Below, one piece after another: positions 1 to 5,840 of a DNA stretch of 5,840 nucleotides. The position numbers were made by a program, and so were the translations under genes. The stretch covers positions 1 through 5,840 of the forward strand of contig JASHUV010000172.1 in assembly GCA_030039825.1 (NCBI GenBank), in the 5' to 3' direction. The notes below the pieces were generated by a model. That model was given only the letters and a program-made list of their open reading frames with translations, was not told the origin of the DNA and did not search any database. The stretch comes from Thermoplasmata archaeon. GTDB taxonomy: Archaea > Thermoplasmatota > Thermoplasmata > Lutacidiplasmatales > UBA184. Position 1 is the first letter of the stretch. The number at the start of each line of letters is the position of its first letter.

Positions 1-1292
1 AAGAGGGCGTAGGAGAGCGCCTCCGCCCGGTCCGCGGCCGGCACGAGCGCCCGGACCGCGTCGACGGCCTTCGAGAGCTCCGGCGGGAGGCGTTCCGACG
101 GGCGCCCGGTCACGCGGGCGTCGGTCGCGAGGACGCGCCGCTCGAGCTCGGGATCGATGGGCGCGGGGGGCGTCCCGTAGACCCCGCGAACGTAATCGCG
201 GACCTCGCGGGTGATCTCCCGGTAGCGGCCGCCGGTGAGGACGTTCAGGACGGCCTGGATCCCGACGATCTGGCTCGTCGGGGTGACGAGCGGAGGGTAG
301 CCGAGGTCGGCCCGGACCCTCGGAATCTCCTCGAGGACCTCCGCGAGCCTCCCGAGGGACTCCTGCTCCTTGAGCTGCGAGAGGAGGTTCGAGAGCATCC
401 CGCCCGGCACCTGGTGGACGAGGATCCCGGGGTCGGTGGCGAGCGACCGGGGATCGAGGGAGGGCCGGTAGCGGTCGAGGACCCCGCGGAAGTACTCGGA
501 TAGCTCGGCGAGCGCGGCCGCGTCGAGCTTCGGGTCGAGCGGGGTTCCCCGCATCGCCTCGACGAGCGTCTCGGTGGGGGGCTGGCTCGCCCCGCCGGAG
601 AACGGGGAGAGGGCCCCGTCGACGGCGGCGGCACCGGCCTCCGCCGCCGCGAGGCAGGAGAGCGTCGCGAGGCCGCTCGAGGAGTGCGTGTGCACGACGA
701 CCGGGAGGCCGACCTCCTTGCGGAGCGCGCCGACGAGGGCGGAGGCGTCCTGCGGCGGGAGGAAGCCCGCCATGTCCTTGACGCAGAGCTCGTCCGACCC
801 GAGCTCCGCGAGCCGGTGGCCGAGCGCGACGAAGGCGTCGAGCGTGTGGACCGGCGAGCGCGTGTAGCAGATCGTTCCCTGCGCCCGCCCGCCGTGCCGC
901 TTGACCGCGGCGATCGCGCTCGCCATGTTCGCGGGGTCGTTCAGCGCGTCGAAGACCCGGAAGATGTCGACCCCCGTGCGCGCCGCCTCCGCGACGAACG
1001 CGTCGACGAGATCGTCGGCGTACGGCCGGTACCCGACGAGGTTCTGTCCGCGCAAGAGCATCTGGAGCGGGGTGCGGGGCATCGCCTTCTTGAGCGCCCG
1101 GAGCCGCTCCCACGGGTCCTCGTGGAGGTAGCGGAGGCAGACGTCGAACGTCGCCCCGCCCCAGACCTCGAGGGAGCGGTAGCCGATCGCGTCGAGCCGC
1201 TCCGCCGCCGGGAGCATGTGCTTCGTGCGCATCCGGGTCGCGAGGAGCGACTGGTGCCCGTCGCGGAGCACCGTCTCGGTGAGGCCGACCAC
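1..1292 (-). CDS. pycB: Pyruvate/oxaloacetate carboxyltransferase subunit (PycB / OadA / transcarboxylase 5S family), 3' end cut by window
   Basis: Moves a carboxyl group between carboxybiotin and pyruvate/oxaloacetate in the cytoplasm. 430 codons are visible with no stop. Seen directly: TETVLRDGHQSL near the N-terminus (Arg10, Asp11, Gln14), VKDMAG (Lys172) and HTHSSSG (His201, His203). In the family these are the metal ligands, with the Lys carbamylated. VPGGMLSNL (296-303) has Ser where eukaryotic-type pyruvate carboxylases have Thr, as in OadA/PycB proteins. A C-terminal conserved carboxylase domain follows, with PLVTPTSQIVG (335-344) and YGTPPAPIDPE (372-382). I chose GTG 1292 because GGAGAGG precedes it and family members start just before (T/D)TxLRDGHQS. 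The gene begins 16 bp after the carboxylase beta stop, so the two are probably co-transcribed. Any C-terminal biotinyl domain would lie off the window. The sequence does not separate pyruvate carboxylase B, oxaloacetate decarboxylase alpha and transcarboxylase 5S. Confidence 0.93.
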   Translation of the reverse strand, partial: MVGLTETVLRDGHQSLLATRMRTKHMLPAAERLDAIGYRSLEVWGGATFDVCLRYLHEDPWERLRALKKAMPRTPLQMLLRGQNLVGYRPYADDLVDAFVAEAARTGVDIFRVFDALNDPANMASAIAAVKRHGGRAQGTICYTRSPVHTLDAFVALGHRLAELGSDELCVKDMAGFLPPQDASALVGALRKEVGLPVVVHTHSSSGLATLSCLAAAEAGAAAVDGALSPFSGGASQPPTETLVEAMRGTPLDPKLDAAALAELSEYFRGVLDRYRPSLDPRSLATDPGILVHQVPGGMLSNLLSQLKEQESLGRLAEVLEEIPRVRADLGYPPLVTPTSQIVGIQAVLNVLTGGRYREITREVRDYVRGVYGTPPAPIDPELERRVLATDARVTGRPSERLPPELSKAVDAVRALVPAADRAEALSYAL

Positions 1293-1294
1293 GT

Positions 1295-1301
1295 CCTCTC
1301 C
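1295..1301 (-). promoter_or_regulatory. Shine-Dalgarno of the PycB-like gene
   Basis: GGAGAGG on the minus strand lies in the 16-bp gap after the carboxylase beta stop; its GGAG core is 5 nt before GTG 1292. It decides the start: no ATG, GTG or TTG upstream is in frame and plausible, and starting here puts the conserved LRDGHQ motif at residues 9-14. Confidence 0.7.
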
Positions 1302-1308
1302 GACGGGG

Positions 1309-2859
1309 TCAGAGCGGCAGGTTGCCGTGCTTGCGGGCGGGGCGATCCTCGCGCTTCGGCCGGAGCGTGGTGAGCCCGGCGAGCAGGCGGGCCCGGGTCT
1401 CGGCCGGGTCGATGACGGCGTCGATGTACCCCCGCTCCGCCGCCAGGAACGGGTTCAGGAACTCCCGCTGGTACTCCGCGACGAGGCGGGCCCGCCGGGC
1501 CTCGCGCTCCGCGGGCGCCGCGGGCGCGAGCTCCCGCCGGAAGAGGATGTTGACGGCGCCGTCGGCACCCATGACGGCGATCTCCGCGGTCGGCCAGGCG
1601 TAGTTCAGGTCCCCGCCCAGGTGCTTCGAGCACATCACGTCGTACGCCCCGCCGTAGGCCTTGCGCAGGATGACGGTCAGCTTCGGGACGGTCGCCTCGG
1701 CATAGGCGTAGAGGAGCTTCGCGCCGTGGCGGATGATCCCCCCGTGCTCCTCCGAGCGACCGGGCAGGAACCCCGGAACATCGACGAGCGTCACGATCGG
1801 GAAGTTGAACGCGTCGAGGAAGCGCACGAACCGGGCCGCCTTCGTCGAGGCCGCGATGTCGAGGCACCCCGCGAGGTGGTTCGGCTGGTTCGCGACGACC
1901 CCGACCGGGGCGCCGGCGAGCCGGGCGAACATCGTGACGATGTTCGGCGCGAACTCCGGCTGGATCTCGAGGACGCTCGCCGGGTCGACGAGACGGCCGA
2001 TGACCTCGTGGACGTCGTAGGGGGTGTTCGCCTCGACCGGCACCGTCGCGCGGAGCTCGGCGGAGGCCGAGGGGGGGAGGTCGATCGCCTCGGCGTCGGG
2101 GGGGTCGTCGAGGTTGTTGAGCGGGAGGTAGCCGAGGAGGCGGCGGGCGAGGGCGATCGCCGCCTCGTCGGTCTCGGCGGTCAGATGGGAGACGCCGCTC
2201 TTCGTGGCGTGCGCGTCGGCCCCGCCGAGCGTCTCGGCGCTGACCTCCTCGCCCGTGACGGCCCGGACGACGTCCGGGCCGGTGATGTACATCTGGCCGG
2301 TGCCGCGGCGCATGATCACGAAGTCGGTGATCGCCGGGGAGTAGACCGCCCCGCCCGCGCAGGCCCCGAGGATGAGCGAGATCTGGGGGACGACGCCGGA
2401 GAGCGCGACGTTCCGGAAGAAGACCTCCCCGTACCCGCCGAGGCTCATGACCCCCTCCTGGATGCGGGCCCCGCCGGAATCGTTGAGCCCGACGATGGGG
2501 ATCCCGCTCTTCCTCGCGAGCTCCATGGTCCGGACGATCTTCTCGGCGTGTGCCTCCCCGAGCGCCCCGCCGAACACCGTCGCGTCCTGGGCGAACGCGG
2601 CGACCCGACGGCCCTCGACCTCGCCGAAGCCCGTGACGACGCCGTCCCCCGGGACCTTCCGCTCGGCGAGGCCGAACGCCTGGGCCCGGTGCTGGACGAG
2701 CTCCCCGATCTCCGAGAACGTCCCGGGATCGAAGAGCGCCTCGAGGCGGGCCCGCGCGCCCATCTTCCCCGCGTCGGCGTGGCGCTTCGTCCGCTCCTCA
2801 CCGGCGCCGGCGCGGGCCGCCTTCATGCGCTCCTGCCAGCGCTCGTACGGACCGCTCAC
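1309..2859 (-). CDS. pccB: Acyl-CoA carboxylase carboxyltransferase (beta) subunit, propionyl-CoA carboxylase / methylmalonyl-CoA 12S type
   Basis: 516 aa, the usual full length for PccB/MmdA/12S proteins. It transfers a carboxyl group between carboxybiotin and an acyl-CoA in the cytoplasm. Two crotonase-like halves are visible. The N-terminal half has NDSGGARIQEG (126-136) and the first oxyanion-hole motif GACAGGAVYSPA (165-176). The C-terminal half has QPNHLAGCLD (325-334), DVPGFLPG (360-367) and RKAYGGAYDVM (399-409), the second oxyanion hole. Asp407 in GGAYD matches the position that is Asp in propionyl-CoA-accepting enzymes and Ile in acetyl-CoA-restricted Streptomyces AccB, so propionyl-CoA (possibly also acetyl-CoA) is the inferred substrate. 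The frame stays open upstream into birA, but similarity to the family begins at SGPYERWQERMK. I therefore start at GTG 2859, which overlaps the birA stop as GTGA. The tail (about 500-516) is basic and poorly conserved. The gene could instead serve a methylmalonyl-CoA decarboxylase or transcarboxylase. Confidence 0.95.
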   Translation of the reverse strand: MSGPYERWQERMKAARAGAGEERTKRHADAGKMGARARLEALFDPGTFSEIGELVQHRAQAFGLAERKVPGDGVVTGFGEVEGRRVAAFAQDATVFGGALGEAHAEKIVRTMELARKSGIPIVGLNDSGGARIQEGVMSLGGYGEVFFRNVALSGVVPQISLILGACAGGAVYSPAITDFVIMRRGTGQMYITGPDVVRAVTGEEVSAETLGGADAHATKSGVSHLTAETDEAAIALARRLLGYLPLNNLDDPPDAEAIDLPPSASAELRATVPVEANTPYDVHEVIGRLVDPASVLEIQPEFAPNIVTMFARLAGAPVGVVANQPNHLAGCLDIAASTKAARFVRFLDAFNFPIVTLVDVPGFLPGRSEEHGGIIRHGAKLLYAYAEATVPKLTVILRKAYGGAYDVMCSKHLGGDLNYAWPTAEIAVMGADGAVNILFRRELAPAAPAEREARRARLVAEYQREFLNPFLAAERGYIDAVIDPAETRARLLAGLTTLRPKREDRPARKHGNLPL

Positions 2860-3596
2860 GACCCCTCGCCCACGACGATCTCTCCGGATCGGACGTGGCT
2901 CACCGCCCCGTCCTTCTCGACGAGGAGCGCGCCGTCCTCCCCGAGCCCGAGGATCGAGCCCGCCGCGCGGCCGTCGACCCGCACGGGCCGCCCGACCCCG
3001 TACAGCCGCCGCCGGGACTCCTCCCAGACCGCGCGCGTGCCCTCGGTGGTGGAGAGAGCCCCGACGGTCGACGCGACGGCCGCGAGCGCCACGGGTTCGA
3101 GCTCCTCGGGCGGCACGGGCCGGCCGACCTGTTCCGAGAGTATCGCCACCCGGCCGACGACCGTCGCCGGAAAGTCCGAACGCGACGGGCAGGCGTTGAG
3201 GCCGAGCCCGATCACGAGGGTGGCCGGCCCGTCGCGCGGCGCCAGGCGGTCCACGAGGATCCCGCCGAGCTTCCCGAGGACCTGCGCCCCGTCGATCGCG
3301 AGGAGGTCGTTCGGCCACTTCACCGAGGTCCGGACCTTGAACCCCGCCTCGAGGTCACGGGAGAGCGCCGAACCGATGCCGACGGGCAGGAGCCCGGAGG
3401 GCCCTCGGGGCTCCGCGACCGCCCGGGAGAGATAGAGGCCGCCGACCGGCGAGCTCCAGCGGTGATCGAGACGGCCCCGCCCGCCGCTCTGCTCGCGCGC
3501 CACGATCGTGAACGGGGGCGCGGCCCCCCCGTGAAGGCGGCGGATCGCCTCCGCCTGCGTCGACGGGAGGACGTCGAACGCCACGCGCTCCTCCAC
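2856..3596 (-). CDS. birA: Biotin--[acetyl-CoA-carboxylase] ligase, catalytic and C-terminal domains only (no HTH)
   Basis: Activates biotin with ATP to biotinyl-5'-AMP and joins it to the carrier lysine of biotin-dependent carboxylases. 246 aa from GTG 3596. Motifs in order: biotin-site PSTQ (11-14; STN in many homologues), the adenylate-binding glycine loop GGRGRLDHRWSSPVGGLY (38-55), KWPNDLL (93-99), GKLGGILVD (108-116), IGLGLN (129-134), then the SH3-like C-terminal domain from about VGRPVRVDG (201-209) to GEIVVG. There is no N-terminal winged helix, so this is a ligase only and not a biotin-operon repressor. An alternative GTG at 3584 (protein beginning MAFDVLPSTQ) has a better-placed GGAGG and would remove only four residues. 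It is first of three tightly spaced genes, and its targets are probably carriers used by the two carboxyltransferases after it. Confidence 0.94.
   Translation of the reverse strand: MEERVAFDVLPSTQAEAIRRLHGGAAPPFTIVAREQSGGRGRLDHRWSSPVGGLYLSRAVAEPRGPSGLLPVGIGSALSRDLEAGFKVRTSVKWPNDLLAIDGAQVLGKLGGILVDRLAPRDGPATLVIGLGLNACPSRSDFPATVVGRVAILSEQVGRPVPPEELEPVALAAVASTVGALSTTEGTRAVWEESRRRLYGVGRPVRVDGRAAGSILGLGEDGALLVEKDGAVSHVRSGEIVVGEGS
2862..2867 (-). promoter_or_regulatory. Shine-Dalgarno of the carboxylase beta gene, inside birA
   Basis: GAGGGG on the minus strand, within the last codons of birA, has its GAGG core 4 nt before GTG 2859. Together with the GTGA overlap it suggests translational coupling to birA. 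Confidence 0.5.
3588..3594 (-). promoter_or_regulatory. Shine-Dalgarno-like GGAGGAG favouring the second birA start
   Basis: GGAGGAG on the minus strand overlaps the first possible birA GTG (3596) and sits 3 nt before the second GTG (3584), with its GGAGG core 5 nt away. This is a better match than anything directly before 3596, so the true protein may be 242 aa. Confidence 0.4.
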
Positions 3597-3627
3597 CCGG
3601 ACCCCCGCCCTCTCTCCGAGCGGATTC

Positions 3628-3642
3628 CCTGCTTAACCCTGA
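3628..3642 (-). promoter_or_regulatory. Possible archaeal TATA-box region for the birA unit
   Basis: The 89-bp gap before birA has one AT-leaning spot, AGGGTTAAGC on the minus strand (3631-3640), preceded by a purine-rich stretch that could act as a BRE. It lies about 35-45 bp before the birA start, which would give a leader of only about 10-20 nt, common in archaea. The match to a TATA box is weak and rests mainly on position. Confidence 0.25.
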
Positions 3643-3685
3643 CGCGCTCGCCGGTGCGGCGTTCCCCGACGGGGCGCCGGTCCCC

Positions 3686-5840
3686 CTACGGGAATTCCGG
3701 TTCCGGGGCGCGCGTCCCCGGGCTCCCCTCCGCGTCGGACCCTCGCCCTCCGCCGCGCCGGCGCCGGGCGGCGAGGAGTCCCGCGATCGACGCGATCGCC
3801 ACGGCGGCGACGAGCCCGACGGCGAGCGCGAGCGCCGGAAGAGGGACGCCGAGGAACGTCGCGAGATCCGGGTGGAAATCGAGGACGACCGGCGCGGGGG
3901 ACGCCCCGTCGACGACGAACGTGCCGCCGGGCAGGCCCGCGTAGCCGTCCGGAGCGACGACCGAATAGGAGAACGTGCCGTTCGGCTCCTCGAAGGAGAG
4001 GTTCGATCCGCTGCCGGCGAACGCCGCCGGCCCGACGTTCACCCCCCAGAGGTCCCCGGACGTGAGACCTCCGGCGACGAACGTGACCCGGTAGAGCGTC
4101 GGGAGGAAGGTGACGGCCTCGGTCCGCGCGGCCCCCGCGACCGTCACGTTCCCGCGCCAGAGCGTCGTGTAGCCCGCTTCGGCGCCGATCGCGTAGGCGA
4201 ACGTTCCGTTCGGGAGGACGAAGGTGATGTTCGGCGTCGAGGCATGGGCCGTGGTCCCGTTGAGCGCGATCGACCAGCTGCGGCCGCCCGGCAGTCCGCC
4301 CTCCTCGAACGTCACGTTGAACGACGTCGGCGGACCCGGGACGAACTCGACCCGGAGGGAGAGGTTCTCTCCGGCGACGGTGAGGGAACCGTTGGGGGAA
4401 GCGGTCCGGAAGTCCGAGGTCGTGCCGACGGTGTAGGTGTACGTTCCGTTCGGCAGGAGGTAGGTGACGGACGGCGAGGAGGTCGTCACCGACGTGCCGT
4501 TGAGCGTGGCCGACCACGCCGTCCCGTTCGGCAGGCCCGCCTCCGAGACGCGGATGGAGTAGGTCGGGGGGGGCGCCGGGCGGAAGTCGACCGTCTCGAA
4601 CGCCGGCCCCCCGACGACCTTCGCGAGCCCCGAGGCGGGGTCGGCGAGGAAGCGGGCGGACGACGCGATCTCGTACGGATAGGTACCGTTCGGGACCTCG
4701 TCGGTGATCTCCTCGGAGGTCGACCGGAAGGTCCGGGTGAGGACGGTGACCGACCATGCCGTGGCGTTCGGCAGGCCGGACTCCTCGAAGGTGAGCGGAT
4801 AGCTCGGCGGCGGCGGCGGGGGCGGGCTCAGGAAGGAGATCGTGCCGCCCGCGAGGTCGGCCACGGCGATCTCGCCGGCGCCGACGTACTCGGCGATCCC
4901 CTCCGGGCTCCCCCCCACGCCGACGGTCCCGATCGTCGCGTCGGTCTGGCCGCTGAGGACGGCGACCTCGTCGGCCGCCGTCTCGGAGACGTAGAGGTCC
5001 CCGAGGGACGGAGCGTAGGCGACGTCGCTCGGGATGGCACCGACGGCGACCGAGCCGACGTCGGTGAGCGCCGCGGGCGAGACGATCGAGACGTTCCCGG
5101 ACCCTTCGTTCGCGACGGCGATCTCCCCGTCGATCGGGTCGAGGGCAAGGCCGAACGGAGCCGATCCGACCCCGATCGTCGCCGCCGTCGCCCCGAGGCT
5201 CGGGTTGATCACCCCGAGCACGCCCGCGTCGAACTCGCTCGCGTAGAGGAGCCGGGTCTGGGGATCGTAGAGGAGACCGGTCGGCGTCGGACCGACCGCG
5301 AACGTCGAGGTCACGACCTGTTGGGAAACGTTGACGATCGCGATCGCGTTCATGGTGCCGAGGGCGACGTAGAGGTAACCGGTGAAGTTGTCGAACGCGA
5401 GGCCGGTCGGGGAGGCGCCGAGCGGGACGTTCCCCGTCCGAGCCCCCGTCGCCGCGTCGACGAACGTCACGTTGTCCGACCCGGCGTTGGCGACGAACAG
5501 GACCTGGGAGGCGTTGTCGAGGGCGAGGGCCTCCGGGGCCACGCCGACCGGGATCGTCCGCGCGACGTCCTCGCGCGCCCCGTCGAGCTCGACGAGCTCG
5601 TCGGAGTCCTCGTCGGAGATGAAGAGCGCCCCGACCGCCGGGTCGGCGAGGATCGCGTCCGGCGAGGCGCCGACGACGATCGGGGCGCTCGCGAGCCCGG
5701 AGGTGCCGTTGAGCACGGTCACGCTGTCGGACTCGAGGCCCGCGAGGAACGCCTCGCCCGTCACGGGATCGACGGCGAGCCCGATCGGCCCATCGCCGAC
5801 CCGCACGCTCCCGGCGGGGCTCATGTTCCCGGCGTCAAAG
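3686..5840 (-). CDS. Membrane-anchored surface protein: YVTN-type beta-propeller, Pro linker, four Ig-like repeats, C-terminal TM; 5' end off window
   Basis: Numbered from the in-frame Met at 5824, 712 residues are visible. Order: partial propeller unit 1-29; seven complete 42-residue units 30-323 (typical end DPxTGxLYVAN); half unit LAGGTISFLS 324-333; seven prolines 334-340; four repeats 342-655; transmembrane helix about 659-686; RRRR 687-690; 22-residue tail. The Met at 5824 is probably internal: it has no Shine-Dalgarno or signal peptide, and the codons before it (FDAGN) continue the repeat in phase. About 20 N-X-S/T sequons, no Cys and a single Lys in the visible part suggest an extracellular, N-glycosylated, acidic ectodomain held by a C-terminal anchor. 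The tandem GLPxGTxW/PNGTYxY domain is one I associate with Thermoplasmata surface proteins. The role is unknown; adhesion or a cell-envelope scaffold is plausible. It ends 89 bp before birA and seems functionally separate from the carboxylase genes. Confidence 0.88.
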   Translation of the reverse strand, partial: FDAGNMSPAGSVRVGDGPIGLAVDPVTGEAFLAGLESDSVTVLNGTSGLASAPIVVGASPDAILADPAVGALFISDEDSDELVELDGAREDVARTIPVGVAPEALALDNASQVLFVANAGSDNVTFVDAATGARTGNVPLGASPTGLAFDNFTGYLYVALGTMNAIAIVNVSQQVVTSTFAVGPTPTGLLYDPQTRLLYASEFDAGVLGVINPSLGATAATIGVGSAPFGLALDPIDGEIAVANEGSGNVSIVSPAALTDVGSVAVGAIPSDVAYAPSLGDLYVSETAADEVAVLSGQTDATIGTVGVGGSPEGIAEYVGAGEIAVADLAGGTISFLSPPPPPPPSYPLTFEESGLPNATAWSVTVLTRTFRSTSEEITDEVPNGTYPYEIASSARFLADPASGLAKVVGGPAFETVDFRPAPPPTYSIRVSEAGLPNGTAWSATLNGTSVTTSSPSVTYLLPNGTYTYTVGTTSDFRTASPNGSLTVAGENLSLRVEFVPGPPTSFNVTFEEGGLPGGRSWSIALNGTTAHASTPNITFVLPNGTFAYAIGAEAGYTTLWRGNVTVAGAARTEAVTFLPTLYRVTFVAGGLTSGDLWGVNVGPAAFAGSGSNLSFEEPNGTFSYSVVAPDGYAGLPGGTFVVDGASPAPVVLDFHPDLATFLGVPLPALALAVGLVAAVAIASIAGLLAARRRRGGGRGSDAEGSPGTRAPEPEFP
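3767..3850 (-). other. C-terminal transmembrane anchor and stop-transfer of the surface protein
   Basis: Residues about 659-686 form an uninterrupted hydrophobic stretch rich in Ala, Leu, Val and Ile, followed at once by RRRR and a Gly/Ser/Pro/Glu-rich tail. This gives a type I topology with the propeller and repeats outside. There is no PGF-CTERM-like motif before the helix, so archaeosortase processing is not suggested. Confidence 0.8.
3860..4801 (-). repeat. Four tandem Ig-like extracellular repeats (GLPxGTxW...PNGTYxY type)
   Basis: Four copies of 79, 80, 76 and 79 residues at about 342-420, 421-500, 501-576 and 577-655 of the surface protein. Shared pattern: Y/F-x-V/L-T-F-E-x-GLP, a Trp followed by Ser-(V/I/A), LNGT in copies 2 and 3, then (L/V)PNGT(Y/F)xY about 20 residues further, a T-V-x-G turn, and a V-x-F-x-P end. 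Copies 2 and 3 keep the full pattern. Copy 1 lacks the internal LNGT, and copy 4 has GLTSGDLWG in place of GLPxGTxWS. The repeated LPNG codons make ccgttcgg recur on the plus strand. Confidence 0.85.
4856..5737 (-). repeat. Seven tandem 126-bp (42-aa) beta-propeller units
   Basis: Each unit is exactly 42 residues with no gaps. The pattern is a strand V/I-x-V-hydrophobic-(D/N/S) at positions 6-10, VG at about 22-23 with P at 26, G-(L/I/V)-A at 28-30, D at 32, and LYVAN/IAVAN/LFVAN-type endings at 38-42. This is the YVTN/surface-layer propeller consensus. A partial unit precedes the array (positions 9-42, including FDAGN before Met 5824) and one half unit (positions 1-10) follows it. The copies are clearly diverged in sequence, so this is an old expansion and not a recent duplication. 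Confidence 0.85.

Noticed and set aside
2860..3318. A 153-codon N-terminal extension of the carboxylase beta frame
   Set aside because: The extension is the birA region read in another frame; it is Arg/Gly-rich without family similarity, and the family N-terminus begins at GTG 2859.
1216..3435. A 739-codon open frame on the plus strand, antisense to the carboxylase beta and birA genes
   Set aside because: It is low-complexity in Arg, Glu, Asp, Gly and Pro, has no recognisable motif, and covers two well-conserved genes. Very GC-rich codons on one strand leave the opposite frame free of stops.
3664..3674. Palindrome CCCCGACGGGG just after the surface gene stop, as a terminator
   Set aside because: The stem is only four pairs and no T-run follows on the minus strand. 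In DNA this GC-rich such palindromes are expected by chance.
2895..3944. A 349-codon plus-strand frame spanning birA and the end of the surface gene
   Set aside because: Arg/Pro/Ala-rich shadow crossing two genes and the gap, with no domain or conserved motif.
3633..4757. A 374-codon minus-strand frame overlapping the surface gene
   Set aside because: Arg/His/Gly-rich out-of-frame shadow; the frame with the repeats, sequons and membrane helix is the real one.
4804..4827. GGC/CGG-rich run as a microsatellite or regulatory repeat
   Set aside because: It is simply the codons of the seven-proline linker in the surface protein.
1..5840. tRNA, rRNA, CRISPR array, insertion sequence or attachment site
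   Set aside because: No direct-repeat/spacer pattern, transposase motif, terminal inverted repeat or recognisable RNA gene was seen; nearly all sequence is accounted for by four coding regions.

Overview
This is a very GC-rich window (roughly 70% by eye) in which every supported gene lies on the minus strand. It reads right to left as: a cell-surface protein whose 5' end is off the window, a biotin-protein ligase, an acyl-CoA carboxylase carboxyltransferase (beta) subunit, and a pyruvate/oxaloacetate carboxyltransferase-type subunit whose 3' end is off the window. The surface protein points to an archaeon, most likely a high-GC member of Thermoplasmata/Thermoplasmatota. It carries tandem domains with the pattern GLPxGTxW...NGT...PNGTYxY, many N-X-S/T sequons, YVTN-type propeller repeats and a C-terminal membrane anchor with a basic stop-transfer. 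The lineage call is an inference from those domains; there is no rRNA or other marker here.

Right part (about 3686-5840): seven complete, ungapped 42-residue beta-propeller units plus two partial units, a seven-proline linker, four Ig-like repeats of 76-80 residues, one transmembrane helix, RRRR and a short cytoplasmic tail. The reading frame is open to the window edge and the residues before the first in-frame ATG fit the propeller repeat, so the real start lies outside.

Middle (3597-3685): an 89-bp gap with a single weak TATA-like spot that could drive the genes to its left. It holds no recognisable RNA gene and no poly-T terminator on the coding strand.

Left part (1-3596): a compact three-gene unit. 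birA and the carboxylase beta gene overlap by four bases (GTGA). The next gene starts 16 bp after the beta stop with a good Shine-Dalgarno. The biotin ligase would biotinylate a carrier protein. The two carboxyltransferases would use that biotin, one on an acyl-CoA (probably propionyl-CoA/methylmalonyl-CoA) and the other on pyruvate/oxaloacetate. No biotin carboxylase and no biotinyl carrier domain is visible. The visible set matches the 12S and 5S subunits of methylmalonyl-CoA:pyruvate transcarboxylase plus the enzyme that loads their carrier, but two ordinary carboxylases sharing off-window subunits, or a decarboxylase, remain possible. Both coding blocks are ordinary in composition, and I see no mobile element, tRNA, rRNA or CRISPR array.
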